64,000 nt of DNA from Bifidobacterium apousia (GCF_007559275.1 NZ_VMHK01000002.1:536124-600123), one strand, 5' to 3'. Shown: positions 42,204 through 56,487, counted from the first letter of the stretch. Numbers and translations are program-made. Notes: generated by a model from the sequence alone, not told the origin.

Positions 42204-44672
42204 ATGAGCACAACGGCGGACACAGGCTTTCCGGAGACCGACCGGCCGGGGCTGAGCTCCCAGGAGGTGGAGCGGCTGAAGGACCAGGGCCTGGTCAACG
42301 TCTCCCAGGACCAAACCTCCCGCAGCCTGGGCCAGATCATTCGCGACAACGTCTTCACCCTCTTCAACGGCATCATCCTGACCGCCATGGTGGTGGTCCT
42401 GCTGACCGGCCAGTGGAAGGACGCGGTCTTCGGCCTGATCATCATCATCAACACCGGCATCGGCGTGGCCACCGAGCTCAAAGCCAAGCACACCCTGGAC
42501 GGGCTGTCCATCCTGGTGGCCTCCGACTATACGGTGCGCAGGGATGGCCGCAATCTGACCGTGCCCCACGATGCCATCGTCAAGGGGGACCTGCTCTGGA
42601 TCCGCTCCGGGGACCAGGTGCCCGCCGACGCGCAGATCATCGACACCTACGGCCTGGAGCTGGACGAGTCCATGCTGACCGGCGAATCGCGCACGGTCAA
42701 GCACAAGCCGGGGGACCAGGTCTACTCGGGCTCCACGGCTGTCTCGGGCATGGCCCTGGCCCAGGTGACCGCCGTGGGCGCCGATTCCTACGCCGCCACG
42801 CTGACGGCCAAGGCCAAGGTCTACAAGAAGGTCCGCTCCGACCTGAACGAGGGCATCAACACCATCCTCAAGGTCATGACCGTGGTGGTCATTCCCCTCT
42901 GCCTGCTGCTCATCTTCACCCAGATGCGGACCGTTGGCGGCTTCCAGACTGCCCTGGCCACCGGAGCCTGGCGGCAGGCCGTGGTGTCCGCCGTGGCCGG
43001 GGTGGTGGGCATGATCCCCGAGGGTCTGGTCCTCTTGACCTCCCTGAACTTCGCCCTGGCCGCCATCCGCCTGGCCCGGCATCAGACCCTGGTCCAGCAG
43101 ATGGAGTCCGTGGAGACCCTGGCCCGGGTGGATGCCCTGAACCTGGACAAGACCGGCACCATCACCGACGGGGGCATCGTCTATGACGACCTGCACCCGC
43201 TGGCCGAGGATCTGCCGGCCCAGCAGCTGCGGCAGGCCCTGGTGGACGTCTGCGCGGAGGAGAGCCCCAACGCCACCGGACGGGCCATCCTCAAGGGGAT
43301 GGAGGACCTGCGCCCGGGCAGGGCCGTCAGCCGCCTGCCTTTTTCTTCGGCCCGCAAGTGGAGCGCCGTGGCCGACCAGTCCGGAAGAATCTGGTACTTC
43401 GGCGCCCCGGAGGTGCTCCTGGCATCTCAGGCGGGCAGCTGGCCCCAGGTGGACCAGCAGGTGGCCGACCTGGCCGACCGCGGCTACCGGGTGCTGATGC
43501 TGGCCGCCCCCGATGGGTACCCGAGCACCGACCAGCCTGACTACTTCACCAGCAGCCCCGACCTGCCCGGGAACCTGAAGCCCCTGGCCCTGATCACCTG
43601 CTCGGAGCACATCCGCGACGACGCCGCCGAGACCCTGGCCTGGTTCCGCCAGCAGGGCGTACGCTGCCGGGTCATCTCGGGCGACAACCCGGCCACGGTG
43701 GCGGCCATCGCCACCAAGGTGGGCCTGACCGGCGACCGGGCGCCCCGGGCCATGGATGCCCGGCAGCTGCCCGAGGACACCGCAGCCCTGGCCGATGTCC
43801 TGGAGGACGTGGACGTGCTGGGCCGGGTCCTGCCCGACCAGAAGAAGGCCATCGTCCAGGCCCTGCACCTGAAGGGTCACACGGTGGCCATGACCGGCGA
43901 CGGGGTCAACGACTCCCTGGCCCTGAAGGAGGCTGACCTGGGCATCGCCATGGGCAATGCGGCGGCCGCCACCAAGGCCGTGGCCCAGCTGGTCCTGGTG
44001 GATTCGCGCTTCTCCCACCTGCCCGACGTGGTGGCCCGTGGCCGGCAGGTCATGGCCAACATGGAGCGTGTGGCCGGCCTCTTCCTGGTCAAGACCGTCT
44101 ACTCGGCCCTGATCTCCCTGGGCGTGGTCCTGACCGGCATCCCCTTCCCCTACCTGCCCCGGCACATCACCTACATCGGCGCCCTGACCATCGGCACGCC
44201 GGCCTTCTTCCTGGCGCTGGCCCCCAACACCAGGCGCTACCGGCCCGGCTTCCTCAAGCGTGTGGTCGCCTTCGCCCTGCCCTCGGGCATCGCCACGGCT
44301 TTGATTGTGCTGGCGGCGGCCTGGAGCCTGCCCGGCCTGCTGGGACTGGACCTGGCCCGGCCGGCGGACCTGGGGCGCTGGAGGTCGGTCTGCGCCATCG
44401 TCCTCTTCTGCATGGGCGTGCTGGTCCTGACCCAGGTGGCCCGGCCCCTGCGCTCCTGGAGGGGCCTGCTGGTCCTCTGCTTCGCCGCAGCCGGGGTGAT
44501 CGGGGCCCTCATCCCCATGGTGGCACGGTTCTTCGCCATCAGCCTGCCCACTGGTCCGGCTCTGGCCGCCACCGTGGCCTTCGCCCTGGCGGGTGCCCTG
44601 CTCATGGTCCTGGCCGTCCTGGGCTATCCGGCATGCGCACGTTACATAGGCCAGGTAACACATAGGCGCTAA
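42204..44672 (+). CDS. P-type cation ATPase, CtpE-like
   Basis: 822-residue P-type pump. Actuator motif SMLTGES, phosphorylation site LDKTGTIT, nucleotide-domain SSARKWSAV (KGA-like region is divergent), hinge MTGDGVNDSLALKEADLGIAMG, and about ten membrane helices including the ion-site helix with IPEGLVLLTSL. The PEGL element and length match mycobacterial CtpE, associated with Ca2+ uptake; Ca2+ or Mg2+ specificity is inferred. It lies 14 bases after the lipoprotein gene. Confidence 0.9.
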   Translation: MSTTADTGFPETDRPGLSSQEVERLKDQGLVNVSQDQTSRSLGQIIRDNVFTLFNGIILTAMVVVLLTGQWKDAVFGLIIIINTGIGVATELKAKHTLDGLSILVASDYTVRRDGRNLTVPHDAIVKGDLLWIRSGDQVPADAQIIDTYGLELDESMLTGESRTVKHKPGDQVYSGSTAVSGMALAQVTAVGADSYAATLTAKAKVYKKVRSDLNEGINTILKVMTVVVIPLCLLLIFTQMRTVGGFQTALATGAWRQAVVSAVAGVVGMIPEGLVLLTSLNFALAAIRLARHQTLVQQMESVETLARVDALNLDKTGTITDGGIVYDDLHPLAEDLPAQQLRQALVDVCAEESPNATGRAILKGMEDLRPGRAVSRLPFSSARKWSAVADQSGRIWYFGAPEVLLASQAGSWPQVDQQVADLADRGYRVLMLAAPDGYPSTDQPDYFTSSPDLPGNLKPLALITCSEHIRDDAAETLAWFRQQGVRCRVISGDNPATVAAIATKVGLTGDRAPRAMDARQLPEDTAALADVLEDVDVLGRVLPDQKKAIVQALHLKGHTVAMTGDGVNDSLALKEADLGIAMGNAAAATKAVAQLVLVDSRFSHLPDVVARGRQVMANMERVAGLFLVKTVYSALISLGVVLTGIPFPYLPRHITYIGALTIGTPAFFLALAPNTRRYRPGFLKRVVAFALPSGIATALIVLAAAWSLPGLLGLDLARPADLGRWRSVCAIVLFCMGVLVLTQVARPLRSWRGLLVLCFAAAGVIGALIPMVARFFAISLPTGPALAATVAFALAGALLMVLAVLGYPACARYIGQVTHRR

Positions 44673-44782
44673 GAATGAACCTCACAAGCACAGATAAGCG
44701 TCACTGACGGCCTGGGGTCCTCCCGCCGCCGGTCCACATGGGCGCCAGGGCAGTGCCTGAGCGTCCAAGGAAGGGGTGGTGC

Positions 44783-47515
<2,733 letters not shown>

Positions 47516-47523
47516 AGATACAA

Positions 47524-47560
47524 AAAATCCCCGCCCCCAACGTTAGGGGCGGGGATTTTC
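47524..47560. terminator. Bidirectional terminator between acnA and the BI-1 gene
   Basis: Near-perfect inverted repeat AAAATCCCCGCCCC / GGGGCGGGGATTTT with an 8-base loop, A-rich on one side and TTTTCTTTT on the other, placed between convergent stops. Confidence 0.9.
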
Positions 47561-47565
47561 TTTTA

Positions 47566-48369
47566 TCAGTTGCGGTCGCCGACCAGATTCAGGATGTAGA
47601 GGAAGAGGTTGACGAAGTCCAGGTAGAGGTTGAGGGCGCAGAGGATGGAGACCCGCTTGATGGCCTCCGGCCCCTGGCTGCGGTAGGTGGCGAAGATGGC
47701 CCTGGTCTGCTGGGCGTCATACATGGTCAGCCCGGCGAAGAGGATGATGCCGATGGCCGAGACCACGCGCAGGGCCGTGTTGGAGGGGGCCACGAAGAGC
47801 ATGACCACCTCGACCAGAATAAGCATGAGCAGGCCGGCCATGAAGATGGATCCCATGCCCAGCATGTTGCGCCGTGTGGTCAGCGCCAGCATGCTGAGGA
47901 CGAAGAAGAAGCCTGCGGTGATCACCAGGGTCAGCATGATGGAGGGCAGGGAGTAGGTCATGAAGATGGTGCTCAGGGTGAAGCCCATCAGGGCCGCATA
48001 GAGGTAGAACATGACCCGGGCGGTGGAGGTGCGCATGCGCATGACCCGGAAGCTCAGAATCATGGCGAAGGCCACCTGGACCACGGCCATGCCGATCCAG
48101 CCCAGGGTGCCCGTGGCCTGCATGAAGGCCAGGAGCAGTCCGGTGCGGGCGGTCAGGTAGGCCGTCAGGGCGGTGACCAGCAGGCCGACGGCCATCTCCG
48201 CATAGGCGCGGGACATGGAGACCCGTTCCGCCTTTTCAAAGCTGTATGCTGCGTTGGTGTCGATGGGCGAACCCATGCCGTAGGGCTCACCACCCTGCAT
48301 GGTCGGCATCGGCTGCTGTGTGTACTGACCGTATGGGGCCTGCGGCCGCGGATTCCCGTTGAAAGCCAT
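47566..48369 (-). CDS. Bax inhibitor-1/YccA family membrane protein
   Basis: 267 residues: a polar Gly/Pro/Gln-rich N-terminus of about 45 residues, then seven hydrophobic helices. Family features are SMSRAYAEMAVGLLVTALTA, the TM region ending LTMYDAQQTRAI, and the C-terminal CALNLYLDFVNLFLYILNL with its conserved Asp. BI-1/TMBIM proteins are pH-sensitive calcium leak channels where tested. Minus strand, convergent with acnA, RBS AAGGAGGAG. It borders the RCC1 gene array. Confidence 0.93.
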   Translation of the reverse strand: MAFNGNPRPQAPYGQYTQQPMPTMQGGEPYGMGSPIDTNAAYSFEKAERVSMSRAYAEMAVGLLVTALTAYLTARTGLLLAFMQATGTLGWIGMAVVQVAFAMILSFRVMRMRTSTARVMFYLYAALMGFTLSTIFMTYSLPSIMLTLVITAGFFFVLSMLALTTRRNMLGMGSIFMAGLLMLILVEVVMLFVAPSNTALRVVSAIGIILFAGLTMYDAQQTRAIFATYRSQGPEAIKRVSILCALNLYLDFVNLFLYILNLVGDRN

Positions 48370-48460
48370 CTGCTCCTCCTTGTCTTCCCACCTGTGGCGG
48401 GATGGTCGTCTTGTTTAATTCTACATGGCCGGTTTGGCCCTATAACAGGTGTTTGCTCTG

Positions 48461-48699
48461 GTTGGAATCGGGCGGGGATGGCCGCCATGGCGGGGTGGTT
48501 GCATGCCCGTATCCCGCCGTGGCGGTTGCCCCCTCTCCCGATGTGCCGTCCAGCCTTTGGAAGGGTGGACGGAGTGTGGTGGGGGTGCGGGAGGAAAGTG
48601 TCGGGCTCTCTTGGGGTTGAGCCTTAAAGTGGCACGCTTCCTCCCTGCTCCCCCTTGATGGGCCGGGGGCGGGGGGATTGATACGCCGCCCGGCCGCTC
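48461..48699. repeat. Duplicated 3' flank of RCC1 genes (copy 1), with nested inverted repeats
   Basis: About 240 bases almost identical to 60343-60581. Contains CCGCCATGGCGG, an exact palindrome; a hairpin with arms CCGTCCA/TGGACGG (from about 48548 to 48572); a large imperfect inverted repeat with arms at 48581-48602 and 48631-48654; and a GGCCGGG/CCCGGCC stem just before the stop codon of gene A. The 48370-48460 stretch before it should hold the promoter of the BI-1 gene; I see nothing else there. Confidence 0.7.
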
Positions 48700-51600
48700 T
48701 TACTCGTGCGAAGCATGAACCAGTTGGCGTGTTTCCCTCCGGTGGCGACGGGATGCCAGGACCCCGCCCATGCCGGTCACGCCGGTGGCCAGGGCCAGCA
48801 GGATGCCTTCCCCGCCTGCCTTGGGGAGCACGCCTGCTGGCAGGTACGTGTACCTCAAGGATGTGTCGGGCGTTTGGGATGCGCCGCCCAGCGTGTAGTC
48901 CACGCTGACCGTGACCATGCCCGGCTGGTGCGCGGGCGTGGTCACGGTGACACTATTGCTATCGCCGCGCGTCAGCCCTGATGCGGGGGTCTGGTCGAAC
49001 CTGACGCCGGTGATCACCAGCTGCAGGTTGAGCATCACCGGCACAGGAACACGATTCGCCTGGTTGCCGCTGGTGGTGCCGTTGCCGAGCTGGCCGTAGT
49101 AGTTCCATCCCCAGGCGTAGGCGTTTCCGTCGCTGCCCAGGGCCAGCGAAAAATAGTATCCGCCGCTGACCTGCGTGGCTTGCAGTCCTTTGCTCTTATC
49201 AGTGGGGTTGGCGGGGTCACGCACGCGCACAGGAACTGACGATTCCTTTGTGGTGTTGTTGCCGAGCTCGCCACGCAAATTGCTTCCCCAGGCGTAGGCG
49301 TTTCCGTCGCTGCCCAGGGCCAACGAATGATAGAATCCTCCACCGACCTGTGTGGCTTTCAGTCCTTTGCTTGTGTCTGTGGGGTTGGCGGGGTCGCGCA
49401 CGCGCGCAGGAACAGGATTCGCGTCACTGGTCCTGTTGCTGGTGTTGTTGCCGAGCTGACCATACTCGTTGATTCCCCAGGCGTAGGCGTATCCGTCGCT
49501 GCCCAGGGCCAGCGAATAGTAGCCTCCGGCGCTGATCTGTATGTAGGTCAAATCCCCGGGCGTCTTCACCCTGACCGGCGCAGACTGGCTGTAGCTGGTC
49601 GTCCCGTTGCCGAGCTGGCCATAGCCGTTGGCTCCCCATGCGTAGGCGTTGCCGTCGCTGCCCAGGGCCAGCGAATGAGAGTATCCGGCGCTGACCTGCA
49701 CGTAGGTGAAGTCCGTAGGCGCGCCTGCAGGCTTCTCCACTTTGACCGGCGTAATCTGTTGGGCGGTTGTCCCGTTGCCGAGCCGGCCATTGCTGTTGTT
49801 TCCCCATGCGTAGGCGTTGCCGTCGCTGCCCAGGGCCAGCGAAAAATCCTCTCCGGCGCTGACTTGGCTGAATCTGATGCCTCGGCTGGTGTTCGGCGGG
49901 GTGATGGTGGCGGATTCCCTGCCCAGCTGGCTGCCCTTGTCGGGGTTGATGCTCCACGTGCTGTTCCCGCTGTCCGGCGACCAGTGGGCGGTCAGGGTCA
50001 GGTCCTTGGTGACGGGCTTGCTGAAATCGTAGGCGACCTGCTCGGTGAACCATCCATCGAACAGGTAGCCTTCTCTCGCGGGGTCGGGGGAGGGGCGCTT
50101 CACCCTGCCGTTCGGGGTTGAGACAGCCTGGTCTGCAGGTTCGGGTTTTCCTCCGCCCGTGTTGAATCTGACTGTAAGCGTGGATCTTGGTTCGGCGCCT
50201 CTGGTCAGCGTCTGGTCGACCGTGTAGTTGAGGTTCCTGGTGAAGGGCTGGCCGTCCTGCCTGCCGGTGATGAGGATGGCAGCTTTTCCCGGCTTGCGGG
50301 CGGGCATCTCCGCCTGCCATGAATCGTTGTTCTTGCCGAGCGTCAATGCTTGGCCGTCCAGGCTGGCTGATTCCAGGATGGGCGCGGCGAAGGTGTCGAG
50401 TCTGGCTGGCCTGCCGGGCTGGCCCTGCCCGTCCAAGAACCACCTGTATAGGTTGCCCTGCCTGCTGATGGCGGCGATTCTGCTGCCGGCAGCGGCGGCC
50501 TGCACGTAGGCTTGGTTCCTGCTGTCTGCGCGCTTGGGTGCTTTTCCGGGTTTCCACGCCCAGAGGCGGCCGTTCTTGCTGGTGATGATGGCCTGGTCCT
50601 TGTTGGCGGTGATTCTGCTGGTCTGCGCGCCGTCCGGCAGGCTGACGGCTGTGAGACTGTTGGTGCTGTCGGCCAGGTAATTGGCCTGCCTGTCCGCGTC
50701 CAGGAGCAGGAATCCTTGGTTGAGGGCCTGGGCTTGGATGATGCGCATGCCCGGGTCCTGCTTGACGCGCGCGGGTTTGGCGTTTCCGGTGTTGCTCGCA
50801 TCCCAGGTCCAGGCTTGCCCGTCCGTGTCCACGATGAGGATCCGGCTGCCGGAGGCGACGGCGAGGACGGCTTGCGCCTTTCCGGGCAGGCTGGTTGTTT
50901 CCTGCTCTTCTGGCTTCGGGTTCTGGCTGTCTTGGAAGGCGTGGACCTGTCCCTGCCGGTTCACGGCCAAGAGCAGGTCATCGTTCATGCTCATGCTGGT
51001 GAACCCGGCATCCTGGCCGGTGTCGAGGATGGCGGGCGTTGATTGTTGGCTGGTCCAGGTGTAGATGTGCTGGTCGGATCCGAGTGCAGCAAGCTGTTCG
51101 GTGCTGGCTGCGGTCTGCAGGTAATGGAACCCGTCGGTAGGCTGGGCAGGGGAGGGAATCTGCTTGGGCGTGCCGTCTTGCGTCCATGTGTAGATGCGCC
51201 CGTCGCCGGTCAGGCTGACAACCTGCTCTCCTGCAGTGTGAATGCTGGCGAATTGAGGTTCCTGCCTGTCGGGTGGGCTGATGGTCAGCTGGGCTCCGGT
51301 GGCGGGCCCGTGGTCCGGGCTCAGCGTCCAGTCAGTTATCTTGGTCCATTGTGCTTTCAGTGCCGTGTCTCTAAGGATGGGGGTCTGGAAGTTGAAAGGC
51401 TGGCTGTCGAGTGTCCACCCGTCGAACCGGAAGCCCTCACGCACTGGATTGTGTTGCGGGGGAGTGGTGAGGGTGCCGGTTTTCACGGTTGACTGTGTTG
51501 GCTTGCTGCCGTCGGCGGGGTCGAAGCGCACTACATGCGCGGCTTGATCGTCCGTCTTATCGGATGGTTTGGTTGAAGCGGATTCTGCACTGCCGGTAGC

Positions 51601-51874
51601 ATCCGTCGGCGATGACGGGGTGCCAGGGCTTGGTGTTGTGGAGCTTAATGGAGTAGATGTTTGTATCGGTGATGGTGTGGGCAGTGGTGTGCTGGTTGCG
51701 TTGCTGGGGAGAGTGCCGGAGGTTTGCTCAACTACGCGAGGGGTCTGACGACCCCCCCCCCCCGGTGAGTATGGGAGCGTCCGCCTGGGCGGATGCGACG
51801 CCCAGGCCTGCCAGCAGGCTGATCAGGACGGTCATCATCGCCATGATGCGACGCAGACGGGTAACCAGATGCAT
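48700..51874 (-). CDS. Phase-variable RCC1-repeat surface protein A (frame OFF: 12-G tract)
   Basis: Intact except for a 12-G run that puts the signal peptide (ATG 51874) one base out of frame with the 943-codon body beginning at 51531. Removing one G gives a continuous 1057-residue protein. Order: signal peptide ending ASAQADAP; Thr/Ser/Pro linker; B-repeat (VRFDPADGSKP to LKAQW); an irregular propeller-like region with GDGRIYTWTQDG; a second B-repeat (GYLFDGWFTEQVAYDFSKPV); five RCC1 blades of the NAYAWGxNxxGQLGNGTT type; an IPT/TIG-like module; and LPKAGGEG, a membrane helix and a basic tail for wall anchoring. As sequenced, translation would give a short secreted peptide. Function unknown; adhesion or host contact is inferred. 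Confidence 0.85.
51752..51763 (-). repeat. 12-G (coding strand) phase-variation tract of gene A
   Basis: Twelve consecutive C on the plus strand between codon 36 and the linker. Twelve puts the linker frame out and a TGA follows within 12 codons; eleven restores the full frame. Flanked by GGGGTC-TGAC-GACCCC, whose second arm merges into the tract. Confidence 0.9.
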
Positions 51875-52377
51875 GAAACCAAAACCCCTTCACCAAACAC
51901 CAAGCGGGACCAAAGCCGCTTGTCAATGTAAAGTTCTTCCTGCCGGAAAGCCGTGCTGCCTGTCAATGCCAGCCCTGCATCGAATTGCAGGAACCATGGC
52001 GTAAGCCAGCCGTCTTCTCGACATCCCCCGCTTTTCACCCTACCACCCGGTCAGCGAACAACACACATAAGCCAGAGCCAGCCGTCCGAAGACAACGAGT
52101 TCGGCAGCTGACGTTACGGAATTATGCCAGGACGGGGAGAACAGGCAGCGGCCAGGCTTGTCCGGGTGGTAAGTCCTGTTGCCTGCCCTGCTGTGTTCAT
52201 CTCCCTTCCTGGGCGGAAACAAGAGAGGTCTGCCTGTATCCCCACAGGCGGAAGTGTGGTGAGGGCGCGGGAGGGAAGTGTCGGCTCTCTTGGGGATGAG
52301 CCTTGATTGACACTTTTCCTCCCTGCTCCCCCTATGTAGGGCCGGGGGCGGGGGATTGATACGCCGCCCGGCCGCTC
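51875..52377 (-). promoter_or_regulatory. Upstream region of gene A and 3' flank of gene B (503 bases, no gene)
   Basis: Holds a conserved block at 52036-52066 (minus strand GTGGTAGGGTGAAAA, a possible extended -10) about 160 bases before the ATG, also found before genes B and C; a 5' UTR hairpin CCTGCA-TCGAAT-TGCAGG at 51974-51991; a GAAGGGG RBS; and, at about 52262-52334, the large imperfect inverted repeat that follows the stop of gene B. Confidence 0.6.
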
Positions 52378-55300
52378 TTACTCGTGCGAAGCATGTGACA
52401 GTTGGTGTTGTTCTCTCCGGTGGCGGCGTGAGGCGAGGACCCCGCCCATGCCGGTCATGCCGGTGGCCAGGGCCAGTAGGATGCCTTCCCCGCCTGCCTT
52501 GGGGAGCACGACTACAAGCAGGTACGTGTATCGGAGGGAGGTGTCGGGCTGCTGGGCTGCGCCGCCCAGCGTGTAGTCCACGCTGACCGTGACCGTGCCC
52601 GGCTGGTGCGCGGGCGTGAGCACGCTCACGCTGCTGCCGTCGCCGCGCGTCAGACCTGATACGGGGATCTGGTCGAATTTGACGCCGGTGATCACCAGTT
52701 GCAGGTCGAGCACCACCGGCACAGGAACAAGACTCTGAGCTTTACTGTTATTTTCACCTGTGGGGATGCTGTCGTTGCCGAGCTGGCCATAGGCGTTCCA
52801 TCCCCAGGCGTAGGCGTTCCCGTTCATGCCGATCGCAAATGAAGAACAATGTCCTGCACTAATTTGCATGGCGTTAAGCCAAGGGCCGGCTGAGTTTGTG
52901 GACTGCGAGGAGGCGAACACCTTCACCGGGAGAATCTGGTCGTTCACGGTGTTGTTGCCGAGCTGGCCATAGTCGTTGCGTCCCCATGTCCAGGCGTTCC
53001 CACTCGTGTCGATGGCTAGCACATACCAGCTTCCTGCGCTAATATGTAAGGCTGTCACTGCGCCCGTATTCTTGGAGTATTGCACGCGTACGGGAACAGG
53101 ATTCGCGCTGAACATTCCGCTGGTGGTGCCGTTGCCGAGCTGGCCATGATTATTACTTCCCCAGGCCCAGGTGTTCCCGTCCTCGCCGATAGCCAATGCG
53201 AACCAGCAGCCGGCACTCACCTGTACGGCCTTCAGCCAGGGGCCCGCAGCAGCCGTGGACTTGCCGGTGGCAAACACGCGGCTGGGCGTGGGGTGGAAGA
53301 TGCTGGTGAAAATAGGATCGTCGCTGGTGTTGTTGCCGAGCTGGCCGTTGGTGTTGTAACCCCACGTGTACACGTAATGGTCCAGGCCGAGGGCCATGTC
53401 GAAGGACAATCTGGTGCTGATCTGCACAGCGTGGAAGACACTGCGGGCATCCGAAGGGTCCTTGACCGTTGTGGGCACGGTCTGCGGGCTTGAGCAGTCA
53501 GTACTGTATCCTCTGGACATGCTGCCCCAAGTGTATACGGTGCCGTCGGCGCCCAGTGCCATGGAGCTCCAGGCTCCTGCGGAGACTTGGATGGCTTTCA
53601 GCCCTTCACCAGAGTTGTTCGGCCCGTGCACGCGCACAGGTAGCGACGAATTGGACTTGGTGTTGTTGCCGAGCTGCCCATGGTCGTTATTCCCCCAGGC
53701 GTATACGTACCCGTCGCTGCCGATGGCCAGCGAATGGTGGCCGCCGGCATAGGCCTGCACGTAGGTGAAATCCGCGGGCGCGCCTGCGGGCTTTGGCACC
53801 GGGACGGGCGTGTTCTGCTGGGTGGTCGTGCCGTTGCCGAGCTGGCCGAACTTGTTGTATCCCCAAGCGTAGGCGTTCCCGTCGCTGCCCACAGCCAGCG
53901 AGTACCCCCTCTTATTGTCGATCATGAATCCTCCGCTGCTGACCTGGCTGAATTTGACTCCTCGGCTAGTGGCTGGCGGGATGATGGTGGTGGTTTCATT
54001 GCCCAGCTGGCTGCCCTTGTCCGGGCTGATCCTCCATGTGTTGTTCCTGCTTTCAGTCCACTTGGCGGTCAGGGTGAGGTTGCCGGTGACGGGCTTGCTG
54101 AAGTCGTAGGCGACCTCTCCGGTGAACCATCCGTCGAACTGGTAGCCTTGGCGCGTCGGGTCGGGGGAGGGCCGCCGGACTCGCCCGTATGGGTAGGGGA
54201 CCTGTTGGGATTGTGGTGCCTGGCTTCCTCCGTTCGTTGTGAAGCTTACCGTATGTATGGTTTCTGTCTTCGTGTCTCTGGTCAGGGTCTGGTCGACTGT
54301 GTAGCCGAGGCTTCTGGTGAAGGGCTGGCCGTCCTGCGTGCCGGTAATGAGGATGGTGACTGGCCCGGGCTTGTGGGCTGGAGCATCCGTCTGCCAGGTG
54401 TCGTTCTGTTTGCTGAGTTTCAGCGGCTGGCCGTCCAGGCTGGCTGATTCCAGGATGGGCGCTGTGACCATGTCGAGTCTGGCAAGATTGCCTTGATTGC
54501 CTTGTGCGTCCAGGTTCCACGTGCATATGCCGCCCTGCCTGTCAATAGCGGTGATCCCGCTGCCGGCAGCTGCGGCCTGCACGTAGGCCTGATTCCTGTT
54601 GTCCACGCGGATGGGCGTCTTGCCGGGCTTCCAGGCCCAGACGTGGCCGTCCTCGTCAGTGATGATAGCCTGGTCCTTGTTGACGGTGATATGTCTGGCT
54701 TGCACGCCGTCCGGCAAGCCGGCGGCTGTGGGACTGGTTGTGTTGTCGGCCAGGTACCGGGCCTGTTTTTTTGAATCCAATAGGAGGAATCCCTTGCTGA
54801 GGGCTTGTGCTTGGATGAGGCGCGTGCCCGGGTCCTGCTTGACGCGTTCGGGTTTGGCGCTTCCGGTCTTGCCTGCGTCCCAGGTCCAGGCCTGCCCGTC
54901 AGCGTCCAGGGCGAGGATTCGGCTGGCGGAGGCGACGGCGAGGACGGCTTGCGCCTTTCCAGGCAGGCTGGTTGTTTCCTGCTCGTCAGGCTTCGTGTTC
55001 TGACTGTCTTTCTGGCTGGCCTGGAAGGCGTGGACCTGTCCCTGCCGGTCCACCGCCAAGAGCCTGTCGTCGTTGATGCTGATGCTGGTGAATCCGCCAT
55101 CCTGGCCGGTGCCGAGGATGGCGGGCGTTGATTGTTGGCTGTTCCAGGTGTAGATGTGCTGGTCGGATCCGAGGGCGGCCTGCTTTCGGCTGCCGGCTGT
55201 GGCCTGCAGGTAGTGGAATCCGTCGGGAGCCTGGGCAGGGAAGGGAACCTGCACGGGTGTGCTGTCTTTCGTCCATGTGTAGATGCGGCCGTCGCCGGTT

Positions 55301-55960
55301 AGGCTCACAACCTGGTCTCCTGCGGCTTGGACACTGACGTAGCAGGGTTCCTGCTGGTTGGGCGGGTTAATGGTCAGCCGTGCGCCGGAGACGGGCCCGT
55401 GGTCAGGGCTCAGCGTCCAGTCTGTGATCTTCGTCCACTGTGCTTTCAGGGTGGTGTCCTGGAGGATGGGGGTCTGAAAGTTGAAAGGCTGGCCGTCGTA
55501 TGTCCATCCGTCGAAGCGGAAGCTTTCACGCTGCGGGTTCTTTTCCGGGGGAGCGGCGAGAGTGCCGGTTTCCACAGTCTTCTGGGTGGGTTTGTTGCCG
55601 TTGGCAGGGTCGAAACGCACTGTATGCGAAGTCTGATCGTCTGTCTTTTCAGCTGATTTAGCCGGAACGGAGCCTGTATTGTCAGGTGTTCCCGTCGTCG
55701 ATGACGTGGTTTCTGGACTTGTTGCTGGGCTTAATGGTGTGGTGGCTTGTATCGGTGAAGGTGAGGTTAGTGGAGTGTCTGGTGCGTTGCTGGAGGAAAT
55801 GCCGGGGGTTTGCTTAGCTACGCGAGGGGTCTGACGACCCCCCCCCCCCGGTGAGTATGGGAGCGTCCGCCTGGGCGGATGCGACGCCCAGGCCTGCCAG
55901 CAGGCTGATCAGGACGGTCATCATCGCCGTGATGCGACGCAGACGGGAAACCAGATGCAT
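52378..55960 (-). CDS. Phase-variable RCC1-repeat surface protein B (frame OFF: 12-G tract)
   Basis: As sequenced, the signal-peptide frame from ATG 55960 ends after 48 codons (TGGGGSSDPSRS then TAA), while the 1080-codon body from 55620 stays open; eleven Gs would give one 1193-residue protein. The domain order is that of gene A, with seven RCC1 units. These are more varied than in its neighbours, for example VYTWGSMSRGYSTDCSS (an atypical blade with two extra cysteine-bearing segments nearby), NTWAWGSNNHGQLGNGTT and NAWTWGRNDYGQLGNNT. The anchor is LPKAGGEG plus helix and RRHRR tail. The linker between tract and body has no stop in the restored frame, arguing against decay. Confidence 0.85.
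55838..55849 (-). repeat. 12-G phase-variation tract of gene B
   Basis: Twelve consecutive C on the plus strand, same position and flanks as in gene A. The out-of-frame reading stops at TAA eight codons after the tract. Confidence 0.9.
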
Positions 55961-56487
55961 GAAACCAAAACCCCTTCACCAAACACCAAGCAGAGCAAAC
56001 ACCGCTTGCCTATAGCCTTAACGTTCTCCTGTCGGAAGTTACCCAATGCTAAATACCAGCACGTGCAACAGACTGCACGAATCCTGACACAAGCAGGTTG
56101 TCTTCTCGACATCCCCCTTTTGTCACCCTACCACCCAGCCTACAGATAACACACACGAGCCGGGTCAGTCATCGATGACAATGAATTTTTTGGTTGAGGA
56201 AAAGCGTTTGTTTACAAATTATCCAGTAGTGGGAGCACGGACGAAGGCCGAGCTGACTTGGGGTTCTGTGCCGCTGGATCGGTTTGCCCAAGTTCCCTTC
56301 TTCCCATTGCAGAGGCGGGGCGTGCATCTGCTCTCAATTCCTGACCGCGGCAGTCGACAGTAGTGTGGTGGTGGGGGCGCAAGAGGAGTGCCGGCTCTCT
56401 TGGGGATGAGCCTTGAATGCGGCATTCCTCCGTGCGCCCCCGTTGTAAGCCGGGGGTGGGGGGGATTTGATCCGCCTCCGGCCTGTC
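55961..56487 (-). promoter_or_regulatory. Upstream region of gene B and 3' flank of gene C (527 bases, no gene)
   Basis: Conserved block at 56124-56154, about 165 bases before the ATG, with GTGGTAGGGTGA on the minus strand. The 5' UTR hairpin here is CGTGCA-ACAGAC-TGCACG (56062-56079), with a compensatory pair change relative to genes A and C. At about 56374-56440 lies the imperfect inverted repeat following gene C, with arms GGGGGCGC/GCGCCCCC and GAGGAGTGCC/GGCATTCCTC. The 56170-56360 stretch is not shared and I see nothing in it. Confidence 0.6.

Noticed and set aside
42057..44663. An 868-codon minus-strand frame opposite the P-type ATPase gene
   Set aside because: Rich in Gly/His/Gln/Asp with no family motif, a product of GC-rich codon bias on the sense strand. 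The same applies to long antisense frames opposite smc, asnB, oppDF, typA and acnA.
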